From the NCBI GenBank assembly GCA_964520495.1, contig CAZFMZ010000002.1, forward strand, positions 62,001-126,000: a stretch of 64,000 nt of DNA, given 5' to 3'. This document shows, in pieces, positions 23,823 through 32,103 of this stretch. Origin of the DNA: UBA1020 sp964520495 (lineage in GTDB: Bacteria > Patescibacteriota > Saccharimonadia > Saccharimonadales > Saccharimonadaceae). The notes below the pieces were generated by a model. It saw only the letters and a program-made list of their open reading frames with translations. It was not told the DNA's origin and did no database searches. Each line of letters begins with the position of its first letter. Position 1 is the first letter of the stretch. The position numbers and the translations under genes were made by a program.

Positions 23823-24863
23823 ATGGACACAAAAAAACAGACATCAGAGGGCGGAGAATCCGGTACGCCAAAGCCGGAAGTATTACACGTGCAAGGTGAA
23901 AAAACGGCCAGTCCCACCGTCGCAGCCGGGGCTCATGTGTCCGGTACGCCTGCCAAGCGGCCGCGGCGTAGTACGTATCGCCCCAGTCATAAGGCGACCT
24001 TCATCGGTCTGAGCGTGGTAACCGGCGTCTTGGTGCTGAACGGTGTCGTGATCGCGTGGCTGATGAACGCCCAGCAAAGCTCAGCTGCCGAAGAAAATCG
24101 GCAATCTGTTACCCTTACAGCCGACACGTTAGAGGGCCTCGGCGTTAGCCGCAATGCGGTAGGTAAGCTAGGTACGACCTTGACGGTCGGACCGGATTCT
24201 ACCTTTAACGGTACTGTTACGATGGGTAGCGATCTGACGGTGGGTGGTAAGTTAGAGCTGCGCGGTCAGTTTTCAGCGGGTCAAGCAAACTTCGGCACGC
24301 TTAAGGCCGGTGAGACGTCACTTGGACAACTAAACGTCAACCAGGACGTAACTGCGACGACGCTTAATCTGCGTCAGGATTTGAATGTGGCCGGCTCGTC
24401 GACCTTGCAAGGCCCGGTGACGATGAGTCAGCTATTGACCATCAACAATAACCTGAACGTGGCCGGTAACGTAGCAGTCGGCGGCGTGCTCAGCGCTCGG
24501 AACTTTCAGGCGAATAGTCTTACGTCTGGAAGTACGCTAACGATTGGCGGGCATATCATAACCCGCGGCAACGCCCCAGGTGTAGGGCGGGGCGGGGCGG
24601 TCGGAAATAGCGGGACCGTCTCGATTTCCGGTAATGATGCCTCAGGTACGGTGGCGGTGAATGCCGGTACGGGTGCTGGCAATGGCTTGTTGGCGCAGGT
24701 CGCGTTCCGATCACAGTACGGCACCATGCCTCATGTCGTCATTACACCGGTCGGCCGTTTCGCTGAAGTGTATGTCGTACGGAGCATCGGAGGCTTCTCG
24801 ATTTACTCAGCCGGCAGCATGGCACCGGGTGGCTACGCATTCGATTACATCGTCATGCAATAA
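23823..24863 (+). CDS. Membrane-anchored repetitive beta-helix protein
   Basis: 346 residues: a disordered charged cytosolic start of about 55 residues, one membrane segment (about 59-82), then regular short repeats of the bactofilin/tail-fibre type (L-T-V-G-G-K-L-E-L-R-G, L-N-V-A-G-N-V-A-V-G-G) that should form a right-handed beta-helix, and a small globular end (G-T-M-P-H-V-V-I-T-P-V-G). AAAGGG precedes the ATG, and TATACT stands at about 23791. It converges on the F1-like ATPase operon with 4 bases between stops. Exported cell-surface role likely. Confidence 0.6.
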   Translation: MDTKKQTSEGGESGTPKPEVLHVQGEKTASPTVAAGAHVSGTPAKRPRRSTYRPSHKATFIGLSVVTGVLVLNGVVIAWLMNAQQSSAAEENRQSVTLTADTLEGLGVSRNAVGKLGTTLTVGPDSTFNGTVTMGSDLTVGGKLELRGQFSAGQANFGTLKAGETSLGQLNVNQDVTATTLNLRQDLNVAGSSTLQGPVTMSQLLTINNNLNVAGNVAVGGVLSARNFQANSLTSGSTLTIGGHIITRGNAPGVGRGGAVGNSGTVSISGNDASGTVAVNAGTGAGNGLLAQVAFRSQYGTMPHVVITPVGRFAEVYVVRSIGGFSIYSAGSMAPGGYAFDYIVMQ

Positions 24864-24867
24864 CGTG

Positions 24868-25134
24868 CTACATATTAAGGAAGAGTAGTGCCTCGTTCTG
24901 GCGGACGGTAATGATGCCGTTGGTTGTGTCTATCACGAGCGGCTCTTTGTCGCCGTGGCGAATCTCAACCGGACCGCCTTCGAGCATGGAAAAGAAATCG
25001 GCATGACCTGGTAGGATGTCGAAGTTACCGACACGGTTGACCGCTGAGACGGCATCAGCCTCCCCCTCGTAGTACAGTTCGAACGGTGAACGGGCAATGA
25101 CATGCAGTACCTCACCGGTCTCAGGCTTTTTCAT
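24868..25134 (-). CDS. atpC: F1-type ATPase epsilon-like subunit, N-terminal domain only
   Basis: 88 residues, the beta-sandwich domain of epsilon: L-H-V-I-A-R-S-P-F-E-L-Y-Y-E-G-E-A-D-A-V-S-A-V-N in parts, then N-F-D-I-L-P-G-H-A-D-F-F-S. The usual C-terminal two-helix domain, which inhibits ATP hydrolysis in many bacteria, is missing. Last gene of the operon; it overlaps the beta gene by 14 bases. Confidence 0.85.
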   Translation of the reverse strand: MKKPETGEVLHVIARSPFELYYEGEADAVSAVNRVGNFDILPGHADFFSMLEGGPVEIRHGDKEPLVIDTTNGIITVRQNEALLFLNM

Positions 25135-26542
25135 GAGCGGCTTCCTTTGAAGCGTCGTGTTTCGCTCCTTTCTTATCCTCCTTCGCAGTCGGTTTCTTCG
25201 CAGCTTCTTTGCCTTCCAAGATGGATTCGATACCGCTCAGGGTTTCCTCGAGCGTATAGTATTCGCCAGGTTGACCGGAGAACTTCTCGGCCACGGCGAA
25301 GTTCTGTGAGAAGAACTGAATTAGCTTCTTCGCGTTCTGATAGTCGGCCCGGTCGACGGGTGAAAGCTCGTTCTCTCCTACGATGGCGATGATGTTCTTT
25401 AGGCTGTCGTATTTTTGCATGATCGCCTGGACGCGTTCAGCCAAGCGGTAATGCCGCTCACCGACGATTTCAGGGGTGAGCAGGGAACTGGTGGTCTTGA
25501 GCAGGTTGACGGCCGGCCGGATGCCCGTCTCGGCGATGGAACGATCAAGGACGAGGACGGAGTCGAGCTGTTGTGAGATAGCCTGCACTGCCGGGTCGGA
25601 CAGGTCGTCAGCCGGCACATAAATAGCCTGCACTGACGTGATAGTCCCTTTCTCAGTCGAGCTGAGACGGTCCTGCAGGCGGCGGAGGTCGGAGAAGACC
25701 ATCGGACTATAGCCACCTTCGGACGGAATCAGGCCGAGATTGGTGCTGAGTTCGGTCATGGCCTGGACGTGACGGTAGATGTTGTCAACGAAGAACAGGA
25801 TGTCACGCCCCTCTTCGTCACGGAAGTATTCTGCAGCTGTCGCTGCAGCTGGACCGACCATGGAACGAATGGCCGGTGTGGCGTCCATCTGGCCGAAGAA
25901 CATGACCGTGTTCTTGAGCACGTCGGTCTCCTTAAGGGTTTCGTAGAGCTCGTTACCCTCACGGATACGCTCACCGACACCGCAGTAAATCGACAGGCTC
26001 TTGGATTGTTTGCCCTGGGTGACGTTGTGAATCATCTCCATGGTAAGCACGGTCTTACCGACACCGGCACCTCCGATGACACCGATCTTGCGGCCTTTGA
26101 CGAACGGGGTGAGGAAATCAATGACTTTCAGTCCGGTTTCAAGCAGTTCAAGTTTCGAGGAGTCACGATAACTCTTGGTGCCGCTTGGCACGGTGATAGG
26201 CCGCAGATTTTCGGTGATGGTCTGACCTTTGTCGAGCGGCTCGCCTAACGCGTTAAAGACGCGGCCCATGGTGGCGCCACCCACCGGAACCGACACTTTT
26301 TGATGGGTGCGGGAGACTTTCTGGCCGCACCGCACAACGGAATCATTATTCAGATTCAGGCAGACGGCCTTGTCGCCTCTGAAGAAATTCACCTCCAAAA
26401 AAACCTCTGGGTGATCTTCGACGGCCAGCAGTTCCTTTGCCTCTGGTCGTTCGCCGGTCAGTTCAACTTCTACCGTCAGGCCGCGTAGTGACGCGATGAC
26501 GCCAGCAACCGGGCTCTCTAGCTTGTGCTGATGGGTGGTCAT
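25121..26542 (-). CDS. atpD: F1-type ATPase beta-like (catalytic) subunit
   Basis: 473 residues. Walker A G-G-A-G-V-G-K-T (157-164), the G-E-R catalytic Glu (about 190-192) followed by R-E-G-N-E-L-Y, and V-P-A-D-D-L-S-D-P are intact, so ATP hydrolysis is plausible. Differences from canonical beta: the P-A-V-D-P-L-D-S-T-S signature is P-A-V-N-L-L-K-T-T-S here, and the DELSEED lever is N-E-L-S-P-V-D (391-397), with fewer acidic residues. A Lys/Ala/Glu-rich tail of about 30 residues is added. Overlaps gamma by 4 bases and epsilon by 14. Confidence 0.9.
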   Translation of the reverse strand: MTTHQHKLESPVAGVIASLRGLTVEVELTGERPEAKELLAVEDHPEVFLEVNFFRGDKAVCLNLNNDSVVRCGQKVSRTHQKVSVPVGGATMGRVFNALGEPLDKGQTITENLRPITVPSGTKSYRDSSKLELLETGLKVIDFLTPFVKGRKIGVIGGAGVGKTVLTMEMIHNVTQGKQSKSLSIYCGVGERIREGNELYETLKETDVLKNTVMFFGQMDATPAIRSMVGPAAATAAEYFRDEEGRDILFFVDNIYRHVQAMTELSTNLGLIPSEGGYSPMVFSDLRRLQDRLSSTEKGTITSVQAIYVPADDLSDPAVQAISQQLDSVLVLDRSIAETGIRPAVNLLKTTSSLLTPEIVGERHYRLAERVQAIMQKYDSLKNIIAIVGENELSPVDRADYQNAKKLIQFFSQNFAVAEKFSGQPGEYYTLEETLSGIESILEGKEAAKKPTAKEDKKGAKHDASKEAAHEKA

Positions 26543-27402
26543 CGTTCGGCCTCCGTTCGTTCGCGCCGCTTTTTCTTGATTCCTACCAGCACCTCGCGAA
26601 GTCGGCGGTCGCTTTCAGCACGTTTGGCGCGGTGATACTCCAGGTTGTATTCGCCAAGTAGTTCGCTGGCGCGATCCTCAGCGACTGTCATGGCATTGAA
26701 GCGGCTCGCCGCTTGGGCCAGACCTGATTGCAGGATAGTCTGGGATAGCGCCAGGCTCATCATGCTCGCCTCCATCTCATCGGCAATTTCATCAAGGCTC
26801 GGCTCGAAGATGGTGTCCGCGTCGGTCATGATGTCCTCATCGGCGTTCTCGCTCATCGACTGGATGTGGGATACCAGGTTAATCGAACGAACCTCCTGTT
26901 GGCCGAGCGACAGATATTCTTCGTAATAGACGGTGATTTTCTCATATGGTCGGACGATGTCGATGACCGGGCTGACATCAATGTAATGATCAGTCTCCGG
27001 TACTTGGAAAAAGTGTACGTAGGGAATGCCACGCTGTGAGAGTTGGCTGGCACCGTGACTACCGAGCACTACAATATCGGTCGTCTTCGGATCGTAGTCG
27101 GCCTGCATGCTTTCGATCATGCGCATATCCAGGTCGCCCGATAGACCAGCTTCGGCTGATATCAGAATTAGCACATTGCGGCCGTTATCGCCCACGCCGT
27201 CCCGGTTTGTGATGCGTTTCTTCGGATCGACACGAAGCGAGGTGTAGCGCTGCCACAGCAGGTCAAAGAACTGTTGGCTCATCAGTACCTTGTTCTTTAC
27301 TTTGGCTACCTGGGTACTTGCGAGCGATTCAAACACTCCCGTGAGGTCTTTCAGCGTACCGATGCTGGCAGCGTCTTTTTCAATCACGTTTGCGCGGCGC
27401 AT
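26539..27402 (-). CDS. atpG: F1-type ATPase gamma-like (rotor) subunit
   Basis: 287 residues. N- and C-terminal long helices frame a Rossmann-like middle; the end (A-S-R-F-N-A-M-T-V-A-E-D-R-A-S then L-E-Y-H-R-A-K-R-A-E) matches gamma's C-terminal rotor helix. It is divergent: the canonical N-terminal I-K-x-R-I-x-S-V is replaced by a start with V-I-E-K-D-A-A-S-I, and the C-terminus is extended by a basic tail. Starts with TAATG overlap to alpha and overlaps beta by 4 bases. Confidence 0.85.
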   Translation of the reverse strand: MRRANVIEKDAASIGTLKDLTGVFESLASTQVAKVKNKVLMSQQFFDLLWQRYTSLRVDPKKRITNRDGVGDNGRNVLILISAEAGLSGDLDMRMIESMQADYDPKTTDIVVLGSHGASQLSQRGIPYVHFFQVPETDHYIDVSPVIDIVRPYEKITVYYEEYLSLGQQEVRSINLVSHIQSMSENADEDIMTDADTIFEPSLDEIADEMEASMMSLALSQTILQSGLAQAASRFNAMTVAEDRASELLGEYNLEYHRAKRAESDRRLREVLVGIKKKRRERTEAER

Positions 27403-28892
27403 TATGACTTCTCCTCATTCGCGACCGTGGCGGTCGTTTCATCAGGCGCTTGCTCAACCGGCTTCTTGTCGAGTGACTTGGCGCTGAACTTCTTCAATAG
27501 GTCGGCTTCGTGTTTGTCGAAGTCCTCCTCTTTCTTGATATGCTTGGCAACATCTTTGACAGCCTTTCTGAGGCCAGCGATATCGATTGATCGGTCATCG
27601 GAGCTAAGCATGATGGTTTCGAGCATCAGTTGTTGCTCGGTTAAGCTGAACAGTTCCTCGGGTGGTTGCTGAAGGGCCTTGTATAGGTGCACGCCGCGTG
27701 TCAGGTCGAGTTTCGTCTCATTGGAAAGTTGTGAAGAGAAATGGGAGAATTCCTCCGCCTGCTTGTACTTGGCGAGGGCTTTGAAGAGCGCGGTCGACAA
27801 CTGTTTCTGGCGTCTGGTTTGAGCCTGGCCACCAACGCGGGAGACGGACAGACCGGCGTTGACGGCTGGCCGGATACCTTTGCGGAAGTACCCAAGGTCA
27901 AAGATGATCTGCCCATCGGTAATCGACATGACGTTGGTAGAAAGATAGGCGGTTATATCGTCATTCGGTGTTAAGACGACTGGCAAACTCGTAAGTGTCT
28001 TGCCAGTGGTGAGAAGCTTACCGGCTCGTTCGAGGAGACTGGAGTGGGTATAGAAGATATCGCCAGGGTAGCTGTCACGGCCTGGGTCGACCTCCTGCAA
28101 CAATGACAGCTGTCGGTAGGCTTCGGCGTGGCTCGATAGGTCATCATAGATGATGATGACGTCCCGGTTCTCGTTGTACCATAACTCCTCTGCCATGGCG
28201 CAGGCGGCGTACGGAGCCAGGTAGCTCTGGGTGAGTGAGTCGAATATGTCGGCTTGGACCACGATATTATGCTCCATTGCACCCGACTCGTTCAGGCCGC
28301 GTAGCAGCCGCTCGACGTCGACTTTACGTTTCCCGACCAATACGTAGACGACGATGCGGTCGTTGCCATCCTGATTAGCGCTTAGCTGGCTTAGGAACGT
28401 GCTCTTACCAGATTTGGAGTCACCCAGGATGGCGATACGCTGACCAAGCACGATTGGGAAGAAACTGTCGACCGCAGTCACGCCACTGGCAAGTTGCTCA
28501 TCGAGCATCTTCCGATCCATGATGCCTGGTGCCGGGGTGAAAATACCGGATTTCTTCGTAGTCTTCAGCGCACCTTTGCCATCGAGCGGCATACCCATCG
28601 GATTGATAACGCGTCCGATCAGCCCTTTGCCGACCGGTACCGATAGCTGATCATATTCAACGACGGCCAGACTGCCAATTGCCAGGCTTTCGGTATCAAT
28701 ATTATAAAGCAGTACCCGATCGCCGTAAGCTTCACGGACCATTCCACGCTGACCATCCTCGAACAATATCTGGGCACCAATCCGGACGCCTTCCAGGCCC
28801 TTGACCTCGACGATGAAGCGGTTAACTGCCACCACCTCACCGGTCAGATTGTCGGCTTCAACCAACTTCTGAAATTTAGCGTTATCGAACAC
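27402..28892 (-). CDS. atpA: F1-type ATPase alpha-like subunit
   Basis: 496 residues. Walker A reads G-D-S-K-S-G-K-S (157-164), where ordinary alpha has G-D-R-Q-T-G-K-T. The arginine finger is kept in G-L-S-V-S-R-V-G-G (Arg352), and I-T-D-G-Q-I is present. The C-terminus has an extra charged tail. With beta it should form the catalytic hexamer. Overlaps delta by 11 bases at its start and shares one base with gamma at its end. Confidence 0.9.
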   Translation of the reverse strand: MFDNAKFQKLVEADNLTGEVVAVNRFIVEVKGLEGVRIGAQILFEDGQRGMVREAYGDRVLLYNIDTESLAIGSLAVVEYDQLSVPVGKGLIGRVINPMGMPLDGKGALKTTKKSGIFTPAPGIMDRKMLDEQLASGVTAVDSFFPIVLGQRIAILGDSKSGKSTFLSQLSANQDGNDRIVVYVLVGKRKVDVERLLRGLNESGAMEHNIVVQADIFDSLTQSYLAPYAACAMAEELWYNENRDVIIIYDDLSSHAEAYRQLSLLQEVDPGRDSYPGDIFYTHSSLLERAGKLLTTGKTLTSLPVVLTPNDDITAYLSTNVMSITDGQIIFDLGYFRKGIRPAVNAGLSVSRVGGQAQTRRQKQLSTALFKALAKYKQAEEFSHFSSQLSNETKLDLTRGVHLYKALQQPPEELFSLTEQQLMLETIMLSSDDRSIDIAGLRKAVKDVAKHIKKEEDFDKHEADLLKKFSAKSLDKKPVEQAPDETTATVANEEKS

Positions 28893-29376
28893 GTGTCAGC
28901 ACCTCATGAAATTGTATCGGTGAATCAAGCAGTTTGCGGCGGAACGACCAATCGAAGATATGACTGCCGTAGGCCACGACCATGCCCCCGAGAATATTAC
29001 GGTTCAGACGGAAGTTGACAAGAATATCGGAAGATAGATTCTGCCGCATCCAATTAACCAGTGTGGCTTTCAGCTCTCCCGACGGAACGGCCGGCAGGGT
29101 GATAGTAATGCTCGGCGCGGTCTTGCGGTGCGTTTCAAGCTGTTTGAGAAGGCTGTCAATCGAGGCTTGAGTCGGTGGTTTCCCGCCGCCCCATGTTCGG
29201 ATAAGCTCACCGGCTTCAGGGGAGAGCTCGACTTTGGCGCCGGTACCTTTGCCGCTGACACGCTGCCTGATCGATTCACGAGCGACCCATTTGGCGTAAA
29301 CGTGTACCTCGCTGATGAGCGCAGTTAAGTCCTGGCTTGATGCAACGGCGGCGGGTAGTTTAAGCTTCACTACCAA
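28882..29376 (-). CDS. atpH: F1-type ATPase delta-like (stator) subunit
   Basis: 164 residues; the C-terminal block I-L-G-G-M-V-V-A-Y-G-S-H-I-F-D-W-S matches the delta/OSCP signature. The N-terminal helical domain is weakly conserved. Delta connects the top of F1 to the b stalk. Overlaps the b-like gene by 17 bases and alpha by 11. Confidence 0.8.
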   Translation of the reverse strand: MVVKLKLPAAVASSQDLTALISEVHVYAKWVARESIRQRVSGKGTGAKVELSPEAGELIRTWGGGKPPTQASIDSLLKQLETHRKTAPSITITLPAVPSGELKATLVNWMRQNLSSDILVNFRLNRNILGGMVVAYGSHIFDWSFRRKLLDSPIQFHEVLTRVR

Positions 29377-30028
29377 CTCCCTTCACGAGACGCTCCTTGT
29401 TGGCATCAAGCGTCGCCAATAGATAATCTGCCTGGGCACCCAGGTCTACTTCATGCCCAAGCGTTTCCAGCAGAAATGCCAGCACGGCGTCGTTAAGTGT
29501 GCCGTGCAGCTGTGCGCTCAAACGTTCTTTTTCCTCGGCCAGGTTGGTTTCAAGTTGATCTTCCAGTTCGGCCTGTCGGGTGCTAAGCTTTGCCTCCAGG
29601 TCTACCTGTCGGCTGGCAAGGGAGGCGAGTATGGCGGTCTGCTGCTTGGTAATCTCATCCTGGGCGCCTGACAACGCGACCTGGGTCGAAGCCCGGATAT
29701 CGGCGACGTTGGCGCGGAACAACTTCATTTCATCATCAAGCACTTCGGAACCGAACTTCTCCAGCAATTTACTCAACTGATTGCCAGTCGTCCCTAGGTC
29801 GCGTTGGAGCTGGAGGGCGGAACGGTTAACGATACCTTGAAAATTCTCCTCCGCTTGTTTTACGAGTTTTTCACGTACGGCGGCAGGTAATGGAACATTC
29901 TGAGCCGCTCTGCTTGGCTTGGCCTGGCCATGGCGATGGGCACGCCAGTACTGTAACGCGAGCGTTACTCCAACGCCGATTAAGAATGCGTTGATGAGAA
30001 GAAAAATCTGTATTACGTTCATGCCCAC
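29360..30028 (-). CDS. atpF: F-type ATPase b-like (peripheral stalk) subunit
   Basis: 222 residues: one N-terminal membrane segment (about 5-27), then a long charged helix likely to form a coiled coil, with heptad-like Leu and many Glu/Gln/Lys (V-D-L-E-A-K-L-S-T-R-Q-A-E-L-E-D). It is about 60 residues longer than the usual b subunit, so the stalk may reach further. A small globular-like end follows. Starts 9 bases after the c-like protein gene. Confidence 0.8.
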   Translation of the reverse strand: MGMNVIQIFLLINAFLIGVGVTLALQYWRAHRHGQAKPSRAAQNVPLPAAVREKLVKQAEENFQGIVNRSALQLQRDLGTTGNQLSKLLEKFGSEVLDDEMKLFRANVADIRASTQVALSGAQDEITKQQTAILASLASRQVDLEAKLSTRQAELEDQLETNLAEEKERLSAQLHGTLNDAVLAFLLETLGHEVDLGAQADYLLATLDANKERLVKGVGSEA

Positions 30029-30037
30029 CCTCGCTTT

Positions 30038-30865
30038 CTACAGTTTGGTTAGTACCAGGTAAATTGTTATCAATCCGACGCCAAGAATAGCGATGACCAG
30101 GCCAGATAACTGTACCAAATCACGGTAAATGGCTGATTGGCTCAATGGGTTGCGCCCGACAGAAATGATACTGGAGCGGATCATGGAATAAATAAGGCTG
30201 GCCACGATGATGAGCATGATGAGGAAGATGGCGCCGCTGATGAGAATCGGTACGGTGCCGACCTCTTTGCCGGCCAGGCTGTTAGCGACGTTCTGAACGG
30301 CGGCTGGCACGATTGTCTTATCTGGTTCCTTGAAATAATATGCGACGTTCACCAAGACCGGTACTTCGCCGATCACCATGGTGCGCGTCTCGCCGTCGGC
30401 AGTTTTATATTCCTGCTTCTTACTGCTGGTCATGGAACCTTGGGCGATACCGACGACGCGGATATTTGAGGTTGCAAGCATGCCGATGCCTTTGACTGGG
30501 GAGGCAGTGATGTGATCACCGCGTGCGATTGGTCCGTTGATGTCACTGACCAACACGGGCAGTGTACCGTCGGTTGCAACCTGCACCTGGTCTCCCTGAC
30601 CAGTTGATAAATTGAGCAATGAACTACCGGAACTGATAACGACGCCTAGTAGGTTATCAACCGATTCACTGTCAGCAGCGATGACGGTGTCGGTGGCATT
30701 GTCTTGCAGGCTCACGAGCGAGCCGATTGGAAGCTTGTCTTTGGAATGGTAACTTTCAGATAGTGCGGTGTAGGCGGCATGAACGGCCAGGGGGGTGGCA
30801 AGTGCGAATAACGCGCCGATTGTTACCGTCACGCCGATGAGCCTACGCACCAAGTTTATTCCCAT
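30038..30865 (-). CDS. Exported protein with C-terminal c-subunit-like hairpin in the atpE position
   Basis: 275 residues: signal peptide or anchor (about 8-30), an extracytoplasmic beta domain of about 150 residues (T-L-P-V-L-V-S-D-I-N-G-P-I-A-R-G-D, then V-V-G-I-A-Q-G) like domains of CPR tail-fibre-type surface proteins, then two membrane helices (about 205-228 and 250-273) joined by a polar loop with R-N-P (238-240). The hairpin resembles F-type subunit c, but helix 2 has no Asp or Glu, and helix 1 lacks the Gly-rich packing motif. It is the first gene of the F1-like operon, in the place of a and c. Promoter TATACT at 30898-30893; AAGGA before the ATG. Confidence 0.65.
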   Translation of the reverse strand: MGINLVRRLIGVTVTIGALFALATPLAVHAAYTALSESYHSKDKLPIGSLVSLQDNATDTVIAADSESVDNLLGVVISSGSSLLNLSTGQGDQVQVATDGTLPVLVSDINGPIARGDHITASPVKGIGMLATSNIRVVGIAQGSMTSSKKQEYKTADGETRTMVIGEVPVLVNVAYYFKEPDKTIVPAAVQNVANSLAGKEVGTVPILISGAIFLIMLIIVASLIYSMIRSSIISVGRNPLSQSAIYRDLVQLSGLVIAILGVGLITIYLVLTKL

Positions 30866-30963
30866 GTTCGTCTCTGTTGTTCCTTAGGGGGCAGTATAGC
30901 AAAAAAGCTCATGCTAAGCCAGCTACATGCTATCATGTGACCAGAGGAGACTAACTCATTCTT

Positions 30964-31071
30964 ATGAAACGCTCATCGGCTCAAGCCGGCTTCACACTAC
31001 TTGAACTGTTCGTTACCATCGCGGCCATTCTTATCCTGCTGCTCGTCGTCTTCTTCATGCGTACACCCTAG
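30964..31071 (+). CDS. 35-residue prepilin-like microprotein
   Basis: M-K-R-S-S-A-Q-A-G then F-T-L-L-E-L, a textbook prepilin peptidase site (Gly before Phe, Glu at +5), followed by a hydrophobic helix (L-F-V-T-I-A-A-I-L-I-L-L-L-V-V-F-F) and a stop right after M-R-T-P. There is no globular domain. TGCTATCAT at 30928-30936 is an extended -10 box; AGGAG lies 14 bases before the ATG, which is far. It is divergent from the F1-like ATPase operon and lies 43 bases before corA. Confidence 0.6.
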   Translation: MKRSSAQAGFTLLELFVTIAAILILLLVVFFMRTP

Positions 31072-31114
31072 CGTTACCGACGCTCTTTATCTAAAACCCT
31101 GCTATCATTAAGGC

Positions 31115-32032
31115 ATGTTGCAGTATCTTCGTGCCACCGATAAGAATTCCGTCATCACACAACAGGATGCACCGAGTGACGGCTCCTGGATTCGTTCAGA
31201 ACGGCCGAACGACGAAGAGCTGCAGACCCTGTACGGCTTTGGGCTCGACAGCGACATCTTAACAGATGCACTCGATCCTCACGAAGTACCGCGCGTCGAA
31301 GTGGAGGACGGGTGGACCTATTTCATCACTCGTCTGCCAGACACCGATGATGATTTCAATGACTTCACGACGCCAATTCTGTTTTGTCTTGGTCGCAACT
31401 ACCTCGTAACGCTCAGTCGCGACCCGCTCGGTCGTCTGTGGCAGCCGTTCATCGATGCGTCAATCGCGCCCACTACGTCTCAGACGCGGTTGTTCATGTC
31501 GATGATGGAGGCCATTCAGAATCAATACCAGCGCCGGGTGGCCGCCATCAACCGGCAGATGAGGGCTGCTACCAGCAACGTCGAGCAGTTAAGGGCGCGC
31601 GACATTGCTACTCTGGCCGAGTATGAACGGAAGTTGAATGATTACCTTGATGCACTGATACCGACTAACACCGCCGTCAATAAACTACTTGGTGGGCGGC
31701 TATTGAAATTGAGTGAAGACAACCGTGATCTGGCTGAAGACTTGTCAATTGATCTCGAGCAGCTCATCACTCGTTGTAAAAGCTTGTTGCGTACTATCAC
31801 CAACTTACGTGACTCGTATCGAGCCGTCATGGACACTCGCCTGAACGAGACCATCCGTCTGTTGACCGTCATCACGTTGGCACTGACCATCCCGACCATG
31901 CTCGCTGGGCTATTCGGTATGAATGTTGATTTGCCAGGAGATGAGAATTCTCCATTGGCATTCTGGTTCATCATTGGCATAAGTTTAATTTTCGCCGCCA
32001 GTCTGAGCCTCTATTTCCTCCGCAAGCGCTAA
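31115..32032 (+). CDS. corA: CorA-family divalent cation transporter (first copy)
   Basis: 305 residues: a large N-terminal cytosolic domain, a long helix (about 180-245) and two C-terminal membrane segments with the G-M-N signature (F-G-M-N-V-D-L-P) at the end of the first. The funnel-shaped pentameric CorA channel carries Mg2+ or related ions. ATG 31115 lies 6 bases after TATCAT (31103-31108), so leaderless. A second member stands at 34952. Confidence 0.9.
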   Translation: MLQYLRATDKNSVITQQDAPSDGSWIRSERPNDEELQTLYGFGLDSDILTDALDPHEVPRVEVEDGWTYFITRLPDTDDDFNDFTTPILFCLGRNYLVTLSRDPLGRLWQPFIDASIAPTTSQTRLFMSMMEAIQNQYQRRVAAINRQMRAATSNVEQLRARDIATLAEYERKLNDYLDALIPTNTAVNKLLGGRLLKLSEDNRDLAEDLSIDLEQLITRCKSLLRTITNLRDSYRAVMDTRLNETIRLLTVITLALTIPTMLAGLFGMNVDLPGDENSPLAFWFIIGISLIFAASLSLYFLRKR

Positions 32033-32047
32033 TACATATATATAAGA

Positions 32048-32078
32048 CGAACATCCCGGTGGGGGACCGGGATGTTCG
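32048..32078. terminator. Strong hairpin between convergent genes
   Basis: CGAACATCCCGGT (32048-32060) pairs perfectly with ACCGGGATGTTCG (32066-32078), 5-base loop. There is no clear T run on either side, so it may act as a factor-dependent terminator or an mRNA 3'-end protector for corA and the wall hydrolase. Confidence 0.6.
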
Positions 32079-32103
32079 GAAGGTGCCAAAATATAAGAGG
32101 GTT

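Noticed and set aside
32040..32100. Shared 12-base string AGGTGCCAAAAT at 32083 and 52750
   Set aside because: Matches of this length are expected by chance in 64 kb and the surroundings differ.
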